From the NCBI GenBank assembly GCA_029721435.1, contig CM056574.1, positions 6,511,001 through 6,575,000 on the forward strand: 64,000 nucleotides of DNA. Direction: 5' to 3'. Below are positions 21,587 to 33,858 of this stretch, one piece after another. This DNA comes from Gymnothorax reevesii. Taxonomy: Eukaryota > Chordata > Actinopteri > Anguilliformes > Muraenidae. A program made the translations under genes and the position numbers. Under the pieces are notes generated by a model. It did not search any database. It saw only the letters and a list, made by a program, of their open reading frames with translations, and was not told where the DNA came from. Numbering within the stretch: the stretch's first letter is position 1; every line of letters starts with the position of its first letter.

Positions 21587-24500
21587 CTACATACACACAC
21601 ATAGCGAAATACACGCGAGTTACACACCATATCGCTAACCCACACAACTACCACAAACCTCCACATTCACCAATAACCAGAGGGGTAAAATCCCAGGCCC
21701 ACATTCACAAGGGACAATAGACTACGAGCACTGACCAGGGATCAGTTCAGCCTCATCGCTCATAGGTGTACAATCCTTGGCCCACATCCACAAGAGATGG
21801 ACTTAGACCACTGACCTGGAATGAGATTAGCCTCATAGTTCATATGGGATATGGCACGTTTTCGGACTAGAGAAGGCAGATTGTGAATCAGCACTTCTTT
21901 GCCGAGGGTCTTCATGAATACGGCCCCACATCCACAAAGTAAAAGTCTGCACCAGTGTTTCATTCAGGCCAGTAAAACTGCATAAGCTCATCCAGCCAAA
22001 CGGTTACGCTAACCAGTTAAAATCGGGGCTTCGGGTCACGGGTGGGACAAACTCACGCCGAAGCTTTTACCTTCTGACCTCTGGAATTACACCCACAACA
22101 GCCCAACGTGACCCGAGCATGTTTACCATCCAGTGTTTTCATACCAACCCTAACAAAGCACACATCTCAACAGCTGCCATATCACTGAGCTACTGATTAG
22201 CAGAGTCACGAGCCCCACAGAAATGAAATGCAATAGGATGGAAGAGCTCCAGGAACAGGGCTGGCCAGCCGTTTTAGATGCCAACAGACAGGGCCAGATC
22301 ATACATTCCCAGGGTGCAAAGCTACTCGGAAAACACAAAATACCGCAAAACCACAGAAATCATGAGACAAATACATTACTCCAATACTTTACTCTAGACT
22401 GTGTTAACCAAAAGTCACCTGCAATCAAGACAAAATGAGTAACAGAAAAGCACTTCTGTGCAGGGTAACAATTCAAACCAGCCAACCAGTTCAAGGAAAT
22501 ATAAAAAGGAACATCACCTACAGGCCTTACATCCAATATTACACCTTTAAGTCACAATCATTAGGATTTATGGTTTATTCCTGAAGCAATGAGCAAACGG
22601 CAATGACGAACTAAAATCAAGCCAGCAAGAGTTTCCCCAAGGTCATACATACTAAACTGTACAGCTAATACTGTCCTGGCACCCCACAGGTCATTAGCCT
22701 GCCAAAGCTCAGTACTCTGACTTCAGGCACTTGATTACAGTGAAAGTGCATTAGCAGTTTATAGCCCTGCAATTCCTGGGCTGCAAACTAAATTATGTAA
22801 AGGCAGGCCACGCGGGGTCCGCAGCCGCGCAGCAGCAGACTGCAGCGAAGATGAGCAGCCAGTTAGGTTGCTGGGCAACACGCATTCTCAGAGCCCCACT
22901 GATGTTAAAATGAGAAAATGACGCGATTTTAAAAGGGGAAAAAGTACTCATACATCAAAGCGCAATGTTTTTCGGTAACCCAGTCTGAAGTAACACAAGC
23001 TGGGGAAAGCAGAGCGGCGGCACAAAAGATTGTTTCCTGTAGCTCGAAAGCTGAACATTGCGATATGGCCAAGGATGTTCGAAGTCAATGAAGACCTGCA
23101 TCTTTCGTGGCAATTTTCCCGCATTTGCACTGACCGCACTTTAAATCCTGAGGTCAGCGCAGTCCCAAAGATGCTGTACCCAAAGGACACGGCAGCGAGT
23201 CATATGCAAGGATTTCAAAGCAGCCCGATATATATTGAATGATATGCACAACTCAAATTCGCTTTGAGGAATAGGAGCAAAACGGTATCAATTCGGTTCA
23301 AAGCAAGCAATTTACGTTTGAATACCTTTACACCTCGCGACACGCAACTTTATGGATTATTAAAACATCATGTACTGTCAATAACTCGTTACGCGCTTCG
23401 TTACACGATGGAGAGAACTAACAACACGGACAAAACGGGGACGTTGCGCTCGATGTAACCTCATGCGTAACAGAACTCAGAACAAAGATGGGCATGAGAT
23501 ACGGGGCAGGTGTCCGGCCATAATGGCGCCGGATGTGGGGGAGGAAAATGAGCGACATGCATTTCAATCAGCCTTTAAGATGAGAAAATGGACACTGTCC
23601 CGGCTTAATCACCACAGAAACAGCAGCAAAGACGCAACCGACCAAAAGTTCCTTCATGGTAACTGAACGTGCAAAATACATCAACGTTTCAGAAACATTC
23701 ATATTCTATGAATGCGTCTTCATCGCATCCTTATCCCCAATGAGGGTCAAGTTTCCCCCACACAAGGTAGTAAACGTCCAAGAAAAGCCTGATGTGCATA
23801 TCTGCGAAAAGCGCGTTAACATCCCCAAAGGCTGCGCTTAAGGAGTAATTCATATTTAAATTGTGTTCGGAAAGGCTACAGCAGTGAGACCCAGCGCCGT
23901 ATTATCATGCGCCGCGGAGAGGGACCACGCCAGCTATCCGGCTTCCCAAAGCGCACTCACTGCAGGGGGGGACCACAGTCTTTCTAAAAATGGCCTCCCA
24001 TTCAGCATGTACCCGGTCGATATGCATCACTAGTCACACTCACTTTCCAATAAACTCGCACACAACCAGGGTTCACACACAGTATCACTAATATTGCCAT
24101 CAACGTTCATGAATCGGAGCAAAATTTCCGCATCAAAGAAATTAGGCCTAATCCAGCGACAAAGCAAACTACACTGAACTACAGCGTTCGCGAGTATCCA
24201 CCAGAGAAGACAATTGAGAGGGGCAAACCAGCAGCCTATTCCACTGGCCCGCAAGTCGCCAAAATAACGGGCGCACAAATTCTGTGATGGGTATTTCTGT
24301 CCCACGCATAGAATAGATGAGCGATTTAAGTCTCACTACTTCTCTAAAGACGTCAGTTGCCGGTTTCCTCCAGCGTTACAGCTGAGGTCTGCATTTCCTG
24401 CGGTTATGGTTGGAAAAAAAATCGCCCGAGATGAGATGATTCATTCATCTTCATGCATTTGACCATTCATCCTCAGCTTCGCTCGCAGCTCCCTGGCACA

Positions 24501-25660
24501 AGTGATCAGTCCGCCTAACTTAATCACCAGCGCCAGAACTATCCGTGTTTATACAAGTAAACGAACCTTAGCGGCACTGAACAGTAAAATAATAGAATTA
24601 GACGGAGCAGCCGCACTTCTTTTCAGGTCGGTCAAACCAGCGTCACTGCCGCCGCACCAAGCCCGGCTTCTATGGCGAGCGCACAAGCCAGAGACTCACC
24701 AGTCGCACAATAATGCAAAGTTAACAATCGTTAAGCTACTTTCACACCGGACGCGAAACGATTTTTTCGCACGAAAGATATACATTCAAAGTCAATGCTT
24801 TGCTTTGCATTGACTTTGAATGCATATCTGTCGTGCGAAGAATTCGTTTCGCGTCCAGTTTGAAAGCTGCTTTAGGGCTGACGTTAAAATGACATATTGA
24901 CAATCATTTTCAATCCCAGCAATTATCCAATTTTGAAATATCGCTGTTCATGCATACTTCTGCTGGCAATAGCTGTCCTGGGCGCTTAGCATAGCTTTAC
25001 GTACTTGGGACATTGTCCTGGCCGCCAGATTATTTTTCATAACCAAGTTAGGGAAAGTTCCAGTTACGTACGATCGGATTGGTTTACAATTCCAGATAGG
25101 CACAACCTGATTGGCTGAAGCGTGGCTCCGAGCGGAAGTAGTACCACAGCTTGGTTAGGAGTAGGGGGGGGGGGATATAGCGTCCCGGCCAACTAGCAAA
25201 ACCAATCATCGAATGAATTGAATTTAAGATGGTTAGCTTCACAACAGGCTAGCTAGCTGACAACATCGCTTCCAAATAGCAAACGCAAAAGATCCCTGAG
25301 ACAAGTTAGCATTATGTAGCCGCCTGTAAAGACAGCCAGACTAAAACAAGAACGCCTGGCCGGTCCCCCGAAAAAACTTAGCGAACATAAAAAGTAACCA
25401 TAGCAACACACTGGTAACGTTAATTCCCGTTGAAACTGCACATAAAAGGCAGAATGCTCGCGCAGCGACGGCGGCGTCCGCGAGCTCGCTGCTGCTGAAT
25501 GACCAACCCGCGGCTAATTTCTGGCCAACAAGGCATTAGGAGTAGTGGAAATTTAAATCACATTCCCGTGTTTAATTTCTCAGGGAATCGAATGCAATAC
25601 AACTGCGGACATTTATTTCATAAACAAGAGTTAATGACACGAGGAAAAGTAAAAAATTAC
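21587..25660. other. long nsd2 5' intron
   Basis: From the acceptor ahead of the coding exon to the proposed first exon I see no coding exon. It holds the palindromic MITE at 24733-24873 and otherwise unique-looking sequence. An additional non-coding exon is possible: a GCA/GTGAGT donor-like site on the minus strand lies near 23958-23963. Confidence 0.4.
24733..24873. repeat. palindromic MITE (gcgaaacg family), copy 1
   Basis: The two halves are near-perfect complements around the centre tgctttgctttgca: caccggacgcgaaacg, ttcgcacgaaagatatac and attcaaagtcaatg on the left reappear inverted on the right. Copies 2 and 3 are at 43294-43445 and 46106-46262. It has no coding potential and would fold into one long hairpin. 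Confidence 0.88.
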
Positions 25661-25740
25661 CTGTTTGTAGCATCTTTCCAGCGCCGATCGCGAGAAGTCT
25701 ATTCTGTGCTCGGGGAAGCACTAATCCCAATCAGCGCGAA
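25661..25740 (-). other. nsd2: probable non-coding first exon of nsd2
   Basis: Read on the minus strand, a G+C-rich block ends ATGCTACAAACAG then GTAATTTTT, a good splice donor at 25660-25661. It lies just downstream of a CCAAT/ETS cluster. The coding exon at 21582 starts with an acceptor, so an upstream 5' UTR exon is required, and this is the best candidate. The start of transcription is a guess. Confidence 0.5.
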
Positions 25741-25775
25741 AAATACTCACTTCCGATTGGCTGGCTCTGGCGGAG
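25741..25775 (-). promoter_or_regulatory. candidate nsd2 promoter (CCAAT + ETS sites)
   Basis: On the minus strand the sequence reads CCAGCCAATCGGAAGTGAG, a CCAAT box next to an ETS-type CGGAAGTG site. A second ATTGG and a TTCGCGC (E2F-like) lie at about 25728-25741. This arrangement is common in TATA-less housekeeping promoters. CpG density rises between about 25450 and 25770. Confidence 0.5.
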
Positions 25776-28508
25776 AATTTAACCGGCCTTTTCAAAAAAC
25801 GACCGTGTGCTAACGTTGCCCGAATGAAACATCCCTCAAGTTGCGGATATGTGTGGGTGAAAATGTATTTGTGCTGCTTAAAGATTACAACTTCTGAACT
25901 CCCACTTTCAAATTAAAGATTTCTCGATTCATAAAAACAATGAACCGGTCGCCTGTAGCCTCATACAATGAGGAAAGGAACGGCATCCTTCTTCAATGAC
26001 GTCATGAAAATTGTAATGCCCGCTCCACTGGAGGTGTCCAGATCGGCCACGGAAGGTTTGCGAAGTGTGAGAGAATAAATGAGAATTTGCCTGTCATGAA
26101 TCTTGGTTTACCGCAGCAGCGGCATACTGAGGAATACCAGAATAATAGGGTTTGTGTTTGATCCGTGCTCGAATTAAATTTTGGGCTTGCATCTGTGCAT
26201 TAATATGGAACATTTTGCTTATAAAAATAGAATAAATCTTTGTTTCCTTAGCAAGCACATTTTCAAGTGATAAAAACATTGAATTCCATTTTAGTATGTT
26301 TTTGTGTTTGGGTCTTAACCATAGCCTACGCCGCGAACATCGCACAGACCATAGGCCACTGATGTAATACTAACTATGAAGCAAAAAAAAAAAACTGGGT
26401 TATGCCGACTAACTAAACGATGAATTGCAGTATTAGGACAAAATACAATACTCCCATATGTTGACAATATTTCGGACGAATTAAAACGATTGCATTTTTT
26501 ATATAGAATAAGGTTTGCCTCATTCCCGTGTAGGGAGGGGAAGAATCGTTCAGCACCCTTGACAACAAAGTCTTATCGCAAACTCTGGCAACCCTTCCCT
26601 TCCGCGCGTTTCCCAGTGATTATGGAGGCTGCGCAATCCCTCCTACCACCACTGATGTGACTCCAGTTCATAACCCAGAAACAGTGTCGGGATTTCTTCA
26701 GGAGGTATTCCAGGGACTGAATGAGAAGGTAAAAAAAAGATATCACATCACTGGATTGCATTTTCCCCTCTGAGCAGTATTTTTGTATGAATGTACTGAG
26801 CTTAAATCTTGAACTCATTTGTAACCGTTGGATAATAATTAAATGCACAGTTCAATGTACAACCCCATTTCTGAAATAGTTGGGCCGAAGTGTAAATAGT
26901 GAATAAAATCAAAATTCAATGACTTTCAGATCACATGAGCCAATATGTTATTTACAATAGAACACAGATAACATGTCAAATGATGAAACTGAGACATTTT
27001 TATCCACAAAATTAGCCCGTTTCAAATTTTCTGGCTGCAGCAGGTCTCAAAAAAGTTGGGACACAGGCAAAAAAAGCAATTAATAAATCAGAGAATCAGC
27101 TGAAAAAACATTTAGCAAGTAATTAAGTTAACTGGCATCAGGTGTGTAACATGATTGGCTATAAAAGGGATGTCTTAGAGAGGCCGAGTCTCTCAGAAGT
27201 AAAGATGGCCAGAGGCTGTCCAACCTGTGAAGGCTTGTGTAAAAAAATTGAGGAATACTTTCAAAGCAATGTGCCTCAATGTAAAATTGGCTTTGAAGTT
27301 CTCAAAGGTCTTTTCTAAACAAGGCTAAAACTGGGAGAAGTTTTTGCAAATTATGAGTCCTTGAACACACGTGTCTGCAGAGGTCAGATTGTCAGTAAGA
27401 CAGTCAAAATAACTCCACTTTTATTCCTCGAAACTGATTGCATACTAACAGGTCAAACAGAAAAGAACCAATCAACCAATCTAGTATGGACAGTTCAAGA
27501 GAGAAATATTCTATAGCAGTTTGAGACTAGTTAATACATCGTAAGCCATTAACCATTTCTCCTCTCAGAGAATTCCAACTTCTGTTAGATCCTTCATTCA
27601 ACCAATTTCCAAGTGCGCATGGGATCATCAACTTCAACCGGAAATAGTGTTATAGTATAAGATAAGATTAGAATATCTGTATACATCTGACCTTTTCACC
27701 CAGTTAGAGATGACATTTATTTCATCGTTTCGCGTTGCTGAAAGCTATAAATATCGATATGAAGTTCACTTTACGATTAGTATTAATTTGATTTCGTCGT
27801 TTTTCAGCTTCTGTCAACGAACTGGCTCAATAAGGGACGTACTGAGTCATTAGAACTATACCGCGGAAAGTGCACCAGATTAGTGATCGAATGGTTCCGA
27901 GGGGTTAACATTCTTTTCTGCGGCATGCGAACGTATAACTTGATGTGGACTTACTACCACCTAGTGGTGGGACACTGACTTGCAGTATTGAACTGAAAGT
28001 GGTGAAAAATAAGAACCGGACTTGAGTTGACTCGACTATTTTGGGACGGAAACGAGGGGGGAAAGCAATCATATGCCACCCCACTTCTATTTTCACTCGG
28101 TGTTTCGGCTTATTAAAATTACCTAAACTCAGATGCTATACAAAGCGACTTAATTTTGGTTTTATTGGTTTCGTAGCGCTGTAAACAAATAGGGAGCATA
28201 CTGGTGAGTTTATTTTTGAGATGAACCGCATCTAATTAAAGCACTTAGCCTGAGAATTGCCTTTGATGTCACAGGGAGTGTAATTGCAATCATTGCCTTC
28301 GACTGATCGCTCAGTCGCTGGTGCCCGTTTAATCTGTAAGTAGTGGAAATGAATTGTGAAAATCAGACTCAATCTTCTCATTTGAAATCCACCCTATATT
28401 GTTGTGCCATGTTGCTGCTCAAGGTGAGCTCACATTCAAGGTGAGGGGTATTTATTTTTCGCTTGATGACATGCAATTACATGATTCTGTGGAGCAGAAA
28501 AACAATCA
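25776..28508. other. intergenic between nsd2 promoter and tRNA-Glu
   Basis: AT-rich sequence with the transposon fragment at 26859-27330. No conserved exon, RNA gene or complete element was recognised. Confidence 0.4.
26859..27330 (+). mobile_element. DNA transposon fragment, class uncertain
   Basis: It begins tacaaccccatttctgaaat, the style of fish Tc1-like inverted ends, followed by a leader and agtaaagatggccagaggct with a degenerate N-terminal coding stretch (gaatactttcaaagcaatgt). It fades out near 27330 and no right end was found. The family was not identified. Confidence 0.5.
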
Positions 28509-28580
28509 TTCCCTGACCGGGAATCGAACCCGGGCCGCGGCGGTGAGAGCGCCGAATCCTAACCACTAGACCACCAGGGA
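28509..28580 (-). tRNA. tRNA-Glu (CTC)
   Basis: The 72-nt minus-strand gene folds as a cloverleaf: acceptor arm TCCCTGG...TCAGGGA, A box TGGTCTAGTGG, anticodon loop CTCTCAC with anticodon CTC, and B box GGTTCGATTCC. There is no intron and no encoded CCA. It is effectively identical to the vertebrate tRNA-Glu consensus. Its body equals the copy at 29011-29082. Confidence 0.97.
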
Positions 28581-29010
28581 AACGCTGACTGTAAGTAATT
28601 TCGGAGAAGATATTAAACACAAGGTGAGGGCGTTTAGAGGACTAGGGGTGACGAGATGTTGGTCCACTATTGTCGAACAGAAAAACATTGTGAAGAATGA
28701 TGGGCCTTCTTGTTAAACTGCATAGATATCATACTGAAATATTGCTAAATGCTCCGTGGAAGAAATGTCTTATTTAATACAAGTGATACGTATAAATGTT
28801 TCAATTATTTAGCTAATCAAGGTCAAATTGGAATTATGCATTTGCATGATCCCATGAGAGCACATTTTTTGATGTCGAGCCACGGCAAAGTCCCCAAGAA
28901 AGAGGCAGAATCATCCATTCTATTGTTATGGCCCAGAGGGAATACTCTGACTCTGAGGCATATATGTAGTGAGCTTAGATTCTAGTAGAACAGCCTCACC
29001 TCAAAAATTG

Positions 29011-29082
29011 TTCCCTGACCGGGAATCGAACCCGGGCCGCGGCGGTGAGAGCGCCGAATCCTAACCACTAGACCACCAGGGA
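29011..29082 (-). tRNA. tRNA-Glu (CTC), second copy
   Basis: This copy is the same 72-nt sequence as 28509-28580, 502 bp away and in the same orientation. The flanks differ, so it is an independent or older duplicate rather than a fresh tandem copy. Internal A and B boxes are intact. Confidence 0.97.
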
Positions 29083-29280
29083 AAAGTTACCTCAACAACT
29101 GAGTAATCTGAAGTCGGCAAATTGGACACGACAAGAAAACCAACAAGTAAATTCAACAGGGACAGTTGGCAAACGATGCTGGTTGTACAGTGTTTTGTGT
29201 CTTGAATTTTTGCACATTTAAACAAAATTGGAGGGTTATAAAAGGATACGGGTAAGTTAGACCACGGGAGACGTCAAGGC

Positions 29281-29960
29281 ACCATGAAAGAAAACTCAAA
29301 GCAACATTTCTTGAAAATAGAAAATGCACAACAAGACAAATGGCCAGAAACAGGAGTCAATGTTTATCAGAGAACTGAAAGAAATCAGTTGAAATGAAAT
29401 GGGATTTGCATTATAAATAAAAGCCAAATGAAAACCGACACAAACCTAAAAAGAAGAAAGCAAGGCTACAGTGGGCTACAGAGAAGTAACCATGGAATGC
29501 GAATGATTGGATGGAAGTGATATTCAGTGATGAATTACAAACCTGTACTGGCCAAGGCTTCGGTGCTGGAACTTTTGTTTGGTGTTGCTCCAATGAAACA
29601 AAGATGACCGCTTGAAGAAAACAAGCAAATTTCCCCATTCATTTATGACATGGGGTTGCTCATCAGGTTAAAGACCAGGGGAGAAGGCAATCATTACACC
29701 AACGATCATCGAGCAGGAAAGGCACATCAACTCTAAGACAATGGCCAGCGCACAGCCCATATCTCCATCCAATGAAAATTTATGGTGGCAATCTTTAAAA
29801 ATGGTCCATGGCAAGGCCCCATCCTGCAAAGCTGTTCTGTTCACTGTTATTCAAAAGCGTTAGAATCAGCTTGACGGGGCACACTTTTCTTAATCAGTGA
29901 AGTTCATGCCTCAAAGAATTCAGACTGTTATAAAGGCCCAGGAGGAGAAACAAAGTGCTA
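29281..29960 (+). pseudogene. degenerate Tc1-like transposase
   Basis: Frameshifted remnants include a segment like WMEVIFSDELQT (first catalytic Asp region), preceded by lysine-rich linker sequence, and later tatctccatccaatgaaaat. It is much older than the copies at 7410 and 54032. Ends were not found. Confidence 0.5.
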
Positions 29961-30081
29961 TTTCTGTTTCTTGATAGAATCCATCATTTCTTCCTCAACA
30001 TTGAGTGATTTCACATTTTTTTTCCTCTACTTGATTTGAAAACAAATATCCCATAAGATGAAAAAATAGCTCATGTAAATA

Positions 30082-30771
30082 CAAAACCCAAAACCAGTGA
30101 ATTTGGCACGTTGTGTAAATCGTAAATAAAAACAGAATACAATGATTTGCAAATCCTTTTCGACCTAAATTCAATTGAATACACTGCAAAGACAAGTTAC
30201 TTAATGTTCGAACAGGTAAACTTTGTAATTTTTTGCAAATATTAGCTCATTTGGAATTTGATGCCTGCAACATTTTTCAAAAAAGCTGGCACAAGTGGCA
30301 AAAAAGACTGAGAGAGTTGAGGAATGCTCATCAAACACTTATTTGGAACATCCCACAGGTGAACGGGCTAATTGGGAACAGGTGGGTGCCATGATTGGAT
30401 ATAAAAGCAGGTTTCCTGAAATGCTCAGTCATACACAAACAAGGATGGGGCGAGGGTCACCACTTAGTGAACAGATGCGTGAGCTGATTGTCGAACAGTT
30501 TAAAAACAACATTCCTCTACCAGCTATTGCAAGAAATTTAGGGATTTCGTCATCTACGGTCCGTAATATCGTCAAAAGGTTCAGAGAATCTGGAGAAATC
30601 ACTGCACGTAAGCGACAAGGCTGAAAACTAATATTGAATGCCCGCGACCTTCGATTCCTCAGGCGGTAGTGTTTTCAATTGAATATAAGTTGAAAAGGAT
30701 TTACAAATCATTGTATTCTGTTTTTATCTACGATTTACATAACGTGCCAACTTCACAGGTTTTGGGTTTTG
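30082..30771 (+). mobile_element. internally deleted Tc1-like element
   Basis: It has the same ends as the element at 7410-8972 (CAAAACCCAAAACCAGTGAA and its complement) and TA duplications at 30080-30081 and 30772-30773. It keeps the leader and the N-terminal DNA-binding part ([20 protein letters not shown] to ARKRQG), then a CGA-to-TGA stop. Most of the catalytic domain is deleted, leaving about 690 bp. It could move only with transposase supplied from elsewhere. Confidence 0.92.
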
Positions 30772-31419
30772 TAGTTTGAGGTACATTTCATAAAGCCAGA
30801 CTGTAAAACTACAGAACAAAAATGGGCATGTTTGTGATTAGTTTATTTGCCATGAAGTAAAAAAAAGCATGAAAGAATCCTCGAAGTGTGGTGACTGCAC
30901 AGTTTCCCGGAGGTTGTGAGAGCACAGAATTCCCATGATGATCTGAACACCTGTGCTCATCAGTCATACAGACTGAAGCATCAGAATTTACTGGTGCCCC
31001 AGCAGTACCCAGTTCAGTTAGTCAATGTCACTACATATACCCATCATTACGTTATGCCAAATAATCACAGACTAATCACCACGCAGTTTGAAAAATAACA
31101 TTTGTTTTATTAGAATGGGGAGAATTCAGCAAAAAATATCATTCCTCACACTAAACCTTTGTTTTTGTTAAGCTTGAAGTATAGTAAAACAATATACATA
31201 TTCTCATCAAGAAAACATAAATATCCAACAACCCACCCGCACACAATTTGAGTAGTTAATTATACTTAAAAACTTGTGTTACTCTGTGATGAAGCCTCAT
31301 TCCCATAGAAGCGTACACACTGAGCTAACAGTAATGTCCCACAGAGAAATCGTATTCCTCATTAGTATTAACAGATTGCGTCTCTCTACCCTCTGACTTT
31401 AGATAGGCTTAGTGTTGGT

Positions 31420-31625
31420 CAAGGGTGTCAAATCTTATTCATGAAGGGCCAGTGTGGCTGCAGGTCTTGACTACTGCCCAGGCTTACAACACCTGATTCC
31501 GCTAATTAACTGATCGGTGGGTTCAATCCAGGACCTTGGTAAGTAGACGCAAGTGTATTAGTGTTGGGCTGTCACAAAAACTAGCAACCACACTGGCCCT
31601 TTATGGATAGGATGGGACACCCCTG
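31420..31625. repeat. hAT-like MITE, ~206 bp
   Basis: The right end, complemented, reads CAGGGGTGTCCCATCCTATC, paired with the left end CAAGGGTGTCAAATCTTATT. Both continue with GGGCCAGTGTGG. Related to 12183-12382. Confidence 0.7.
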
Positions 31626-32264
31626 CTGTAGGTAGACAGTAGACTGGGGCCTGTGAGGGTTAAAAAACTCAAGCAGGGCCCTGTTTTCCCATCAGATCAC
31701 TCTGTGTGCTGTGGAGAGGACTTGACGGCCATCAACAAAAATCAACAAAGTAACAGAAGTTTCACCCAGTATTCATGCAGGCAGATAGGCTGACTGCTTG
31801 AGTTGAGGGGGGCAATAACAGGTTCCCTTTCTACTTTTTTTTGTGATTCTTATTTTCTACGGTAAAATTTGTAAACACAACTAAAATTACTCCCCCAAAT
31901 ATTGAAACCTCAAAAAAAAAAAATAGGTTCGTTGAAGACCGCCACAAAAACTTGGGTGAAACTTTCATCCTTTGCCAGCCTGACGGAGAAGCGACGAACT
32001 GCCCTCCTGTCCTGGACATTACTAGAAACTTACCAGCAGGTGGCAGCAGTGAATCAGACAGGACCGCAAGTGGCCCAGTAAGTGTATACGTTGCCTGCAG
32101 CTTCACTGAAATGCTGTTACAGTACAGCAACAGAGCACTGAAGTCATAACAACGACAGTTTTATCCGTGACCGATACAATGAAAAAAATTGCAAAGGCTA
32201 AACTGAATCCAACACAGAAAACAGTTAATAAAAAAGACAGCCCACATGCATGCATGCATGCATG

Positions 32265-32267
<3 letters not shown>

Positions 32268-32340
<73 letters not shown>
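32268..32340. repeat. (CA)n microsatellite, ~36 repeats
   Basis: A pure CA run of about 73 bp preceded by five catg units. Likely polymorphic. Confidence 0.97.
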
Positions 32341-32342
<2 letters not shown>

Positions 32343-32718
32343 TGTACTGAATTTGGTCCTGAGTGGACCTCCTCCATTGCAAGAGTTTCGAAAGCACCCA
32401 GGGAAAAATATATTTCAGGTGTCAAAGAAGCAGATCTTTCAGCAGCTTTAAATTACAAGGTGGTTCAGAGTGTTTAAGGTGGGGGGGTTCAGTGCTGACT
32501 CATTAAAAATCACCCTTTTTTTAACCCTTTGTCCTACCCTCGCGTCTGCTCCTTGATCGTAGCTCCACCCATTCACGGAGGCAAATACAGGAGCAAGAGG
32601 AAGCAGCGAAGATGGAAAAAAAAATCATGGAACCTTCGATGAGGGAAATGGCACATTCACGCTCCTTCAGAAATCAGCTTCAGGCAGCGTCAGTTACTGG
32701 TGCAGCAGGCGGAGACTG

Positions 32719-32948
32719 TTAACCCTTTCAGTACCGTGAGCAACTATAGTTGCCCAATGGTGTAAGATATCAAAACCAGATGCTATTGAAAACCTAACGT
32801 GTGTCAACTTGTTTAAAAAAGCTCCCGCAGGGGAGGGTTAGGGGTAGGGGAGCTCTTTTAAACAAGTTGACACATGATAGGTTTTCAACAGCTCAGGATA
32901 ACTACATTTTTAATTCCTTGAAAATTTATTCGGAGCTCAAAGGGTTAA
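32719..32948. repeat. piggyBac-like MITE, complete copy
   Basis: It is bounded by TTAA on each side, with ends TTAACCCTTTCAGTACC and AGCTCAAAGGGTTAA. The interior is itself palindromic (caacttgtttaaaaaagctc against its complement around a ggggagggttaggggtaggg core). Older copies are at 3218 and 11240. Confidence 0.75.
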
Positions 32949-33149
32949 ACACCGTGTAGTCTGAAGAAATACTCAAAAAACGATGCTTTGGGACTGCTAG
33001 CATGAAGATACAGACCGGTGACAAATTAAAGGAGAAAACCTGAATACATGCACGGACAAACATAATACAGATGAATATTCCTGGCATGGTTTGGGTCAAC
33101 TCGCCCACTTAATGGCAGAAGGGTCGCTGCAAATCAGTGCACTGCAATT

Positions 33150-33365
33150 CTGCACAATCATCTTTATATCCTATGAGAAAGAATTTCTACTGTGATGGGA
33201 GGGGTCTCTTCCAGGATGACAATGGCCCAAACCCCACAGGGCACAAGGGGTCACTGAATGGTTTTACGAGCCTGAAAATGATCCTAAATCACTTGCCACC
33301 TCCCTCACAGTCACCAGATCTCAAACCAACTGAAGTCATAAGGGAGATTTAGGGAAAAAGACACA
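33150..33365 (+). pseudogene. Tc1-like transposase fragment
   Basis: The translation includes LFQDDNGPNPTGHKGSLNGF and LPPPSQSPDLKPTEVIREI, matching the second catalytic Asp region and the SPDLNPIEHLWEIL-type third region. It is truncated on both sides and ends at a TAG. Confidence 0.65.
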
Positions 33366-33472
33366 GGCTGTACTCTCCATCACCATCATCAAAACACCAA
33401 ATGAGGGAAAATCTCTCGAAAGGTTCCCCATCTGTGCAGCGACGTTAAACACTAGCAAACTCCATGCAAAGA

Positions 33473-33478
33473 TTTATT
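33473..33478 (-). terminator. candidate chmp3 polyadenylation signal
   Basis: AATAAA on the minus strand, about 380 nt after the chmp3 stop codon. No closer canonical signal was noticed. Confidence 0.5.
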
Positions 33479-33858
33479 CAGCCAAACTTGGGCAGCTTGC
33501 GGGGGCCCAACACCTCACCAATGAGTTTATGTTGATTCTTCCATTCAATTCTCACCCATCTGCATCATAAGGAAACTCCTGCGTCCTGTTTCCCAACTCC
33601 TAAAAGGCACATTTTTTAGATTGTACAGTCTTTAAAGATACCTGACCTCAAGCAACTTTGGGGCCAACCGAGGTACAAGGATGTAAGCGATTATGAGCCC
33701 TGGCGCGCAGAGATGATGTCACGGTTTATAGTTCAGTGCATTTCAGAGAAGTGTAAAAAAAAAAAACCCAGGAAAAGTTCAGTAACCATTAAGAGTCTTC
33801 GAGGATGGAGATAAGAAGGATAAGATAGGAGAGGGAATGGGATTGGGAACGAGACAGT

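Noticed and set aside
32161..32477. Frames of repeated Cys-Val or Thr-His
   Set aside because: Translation of a CA microsatellite.
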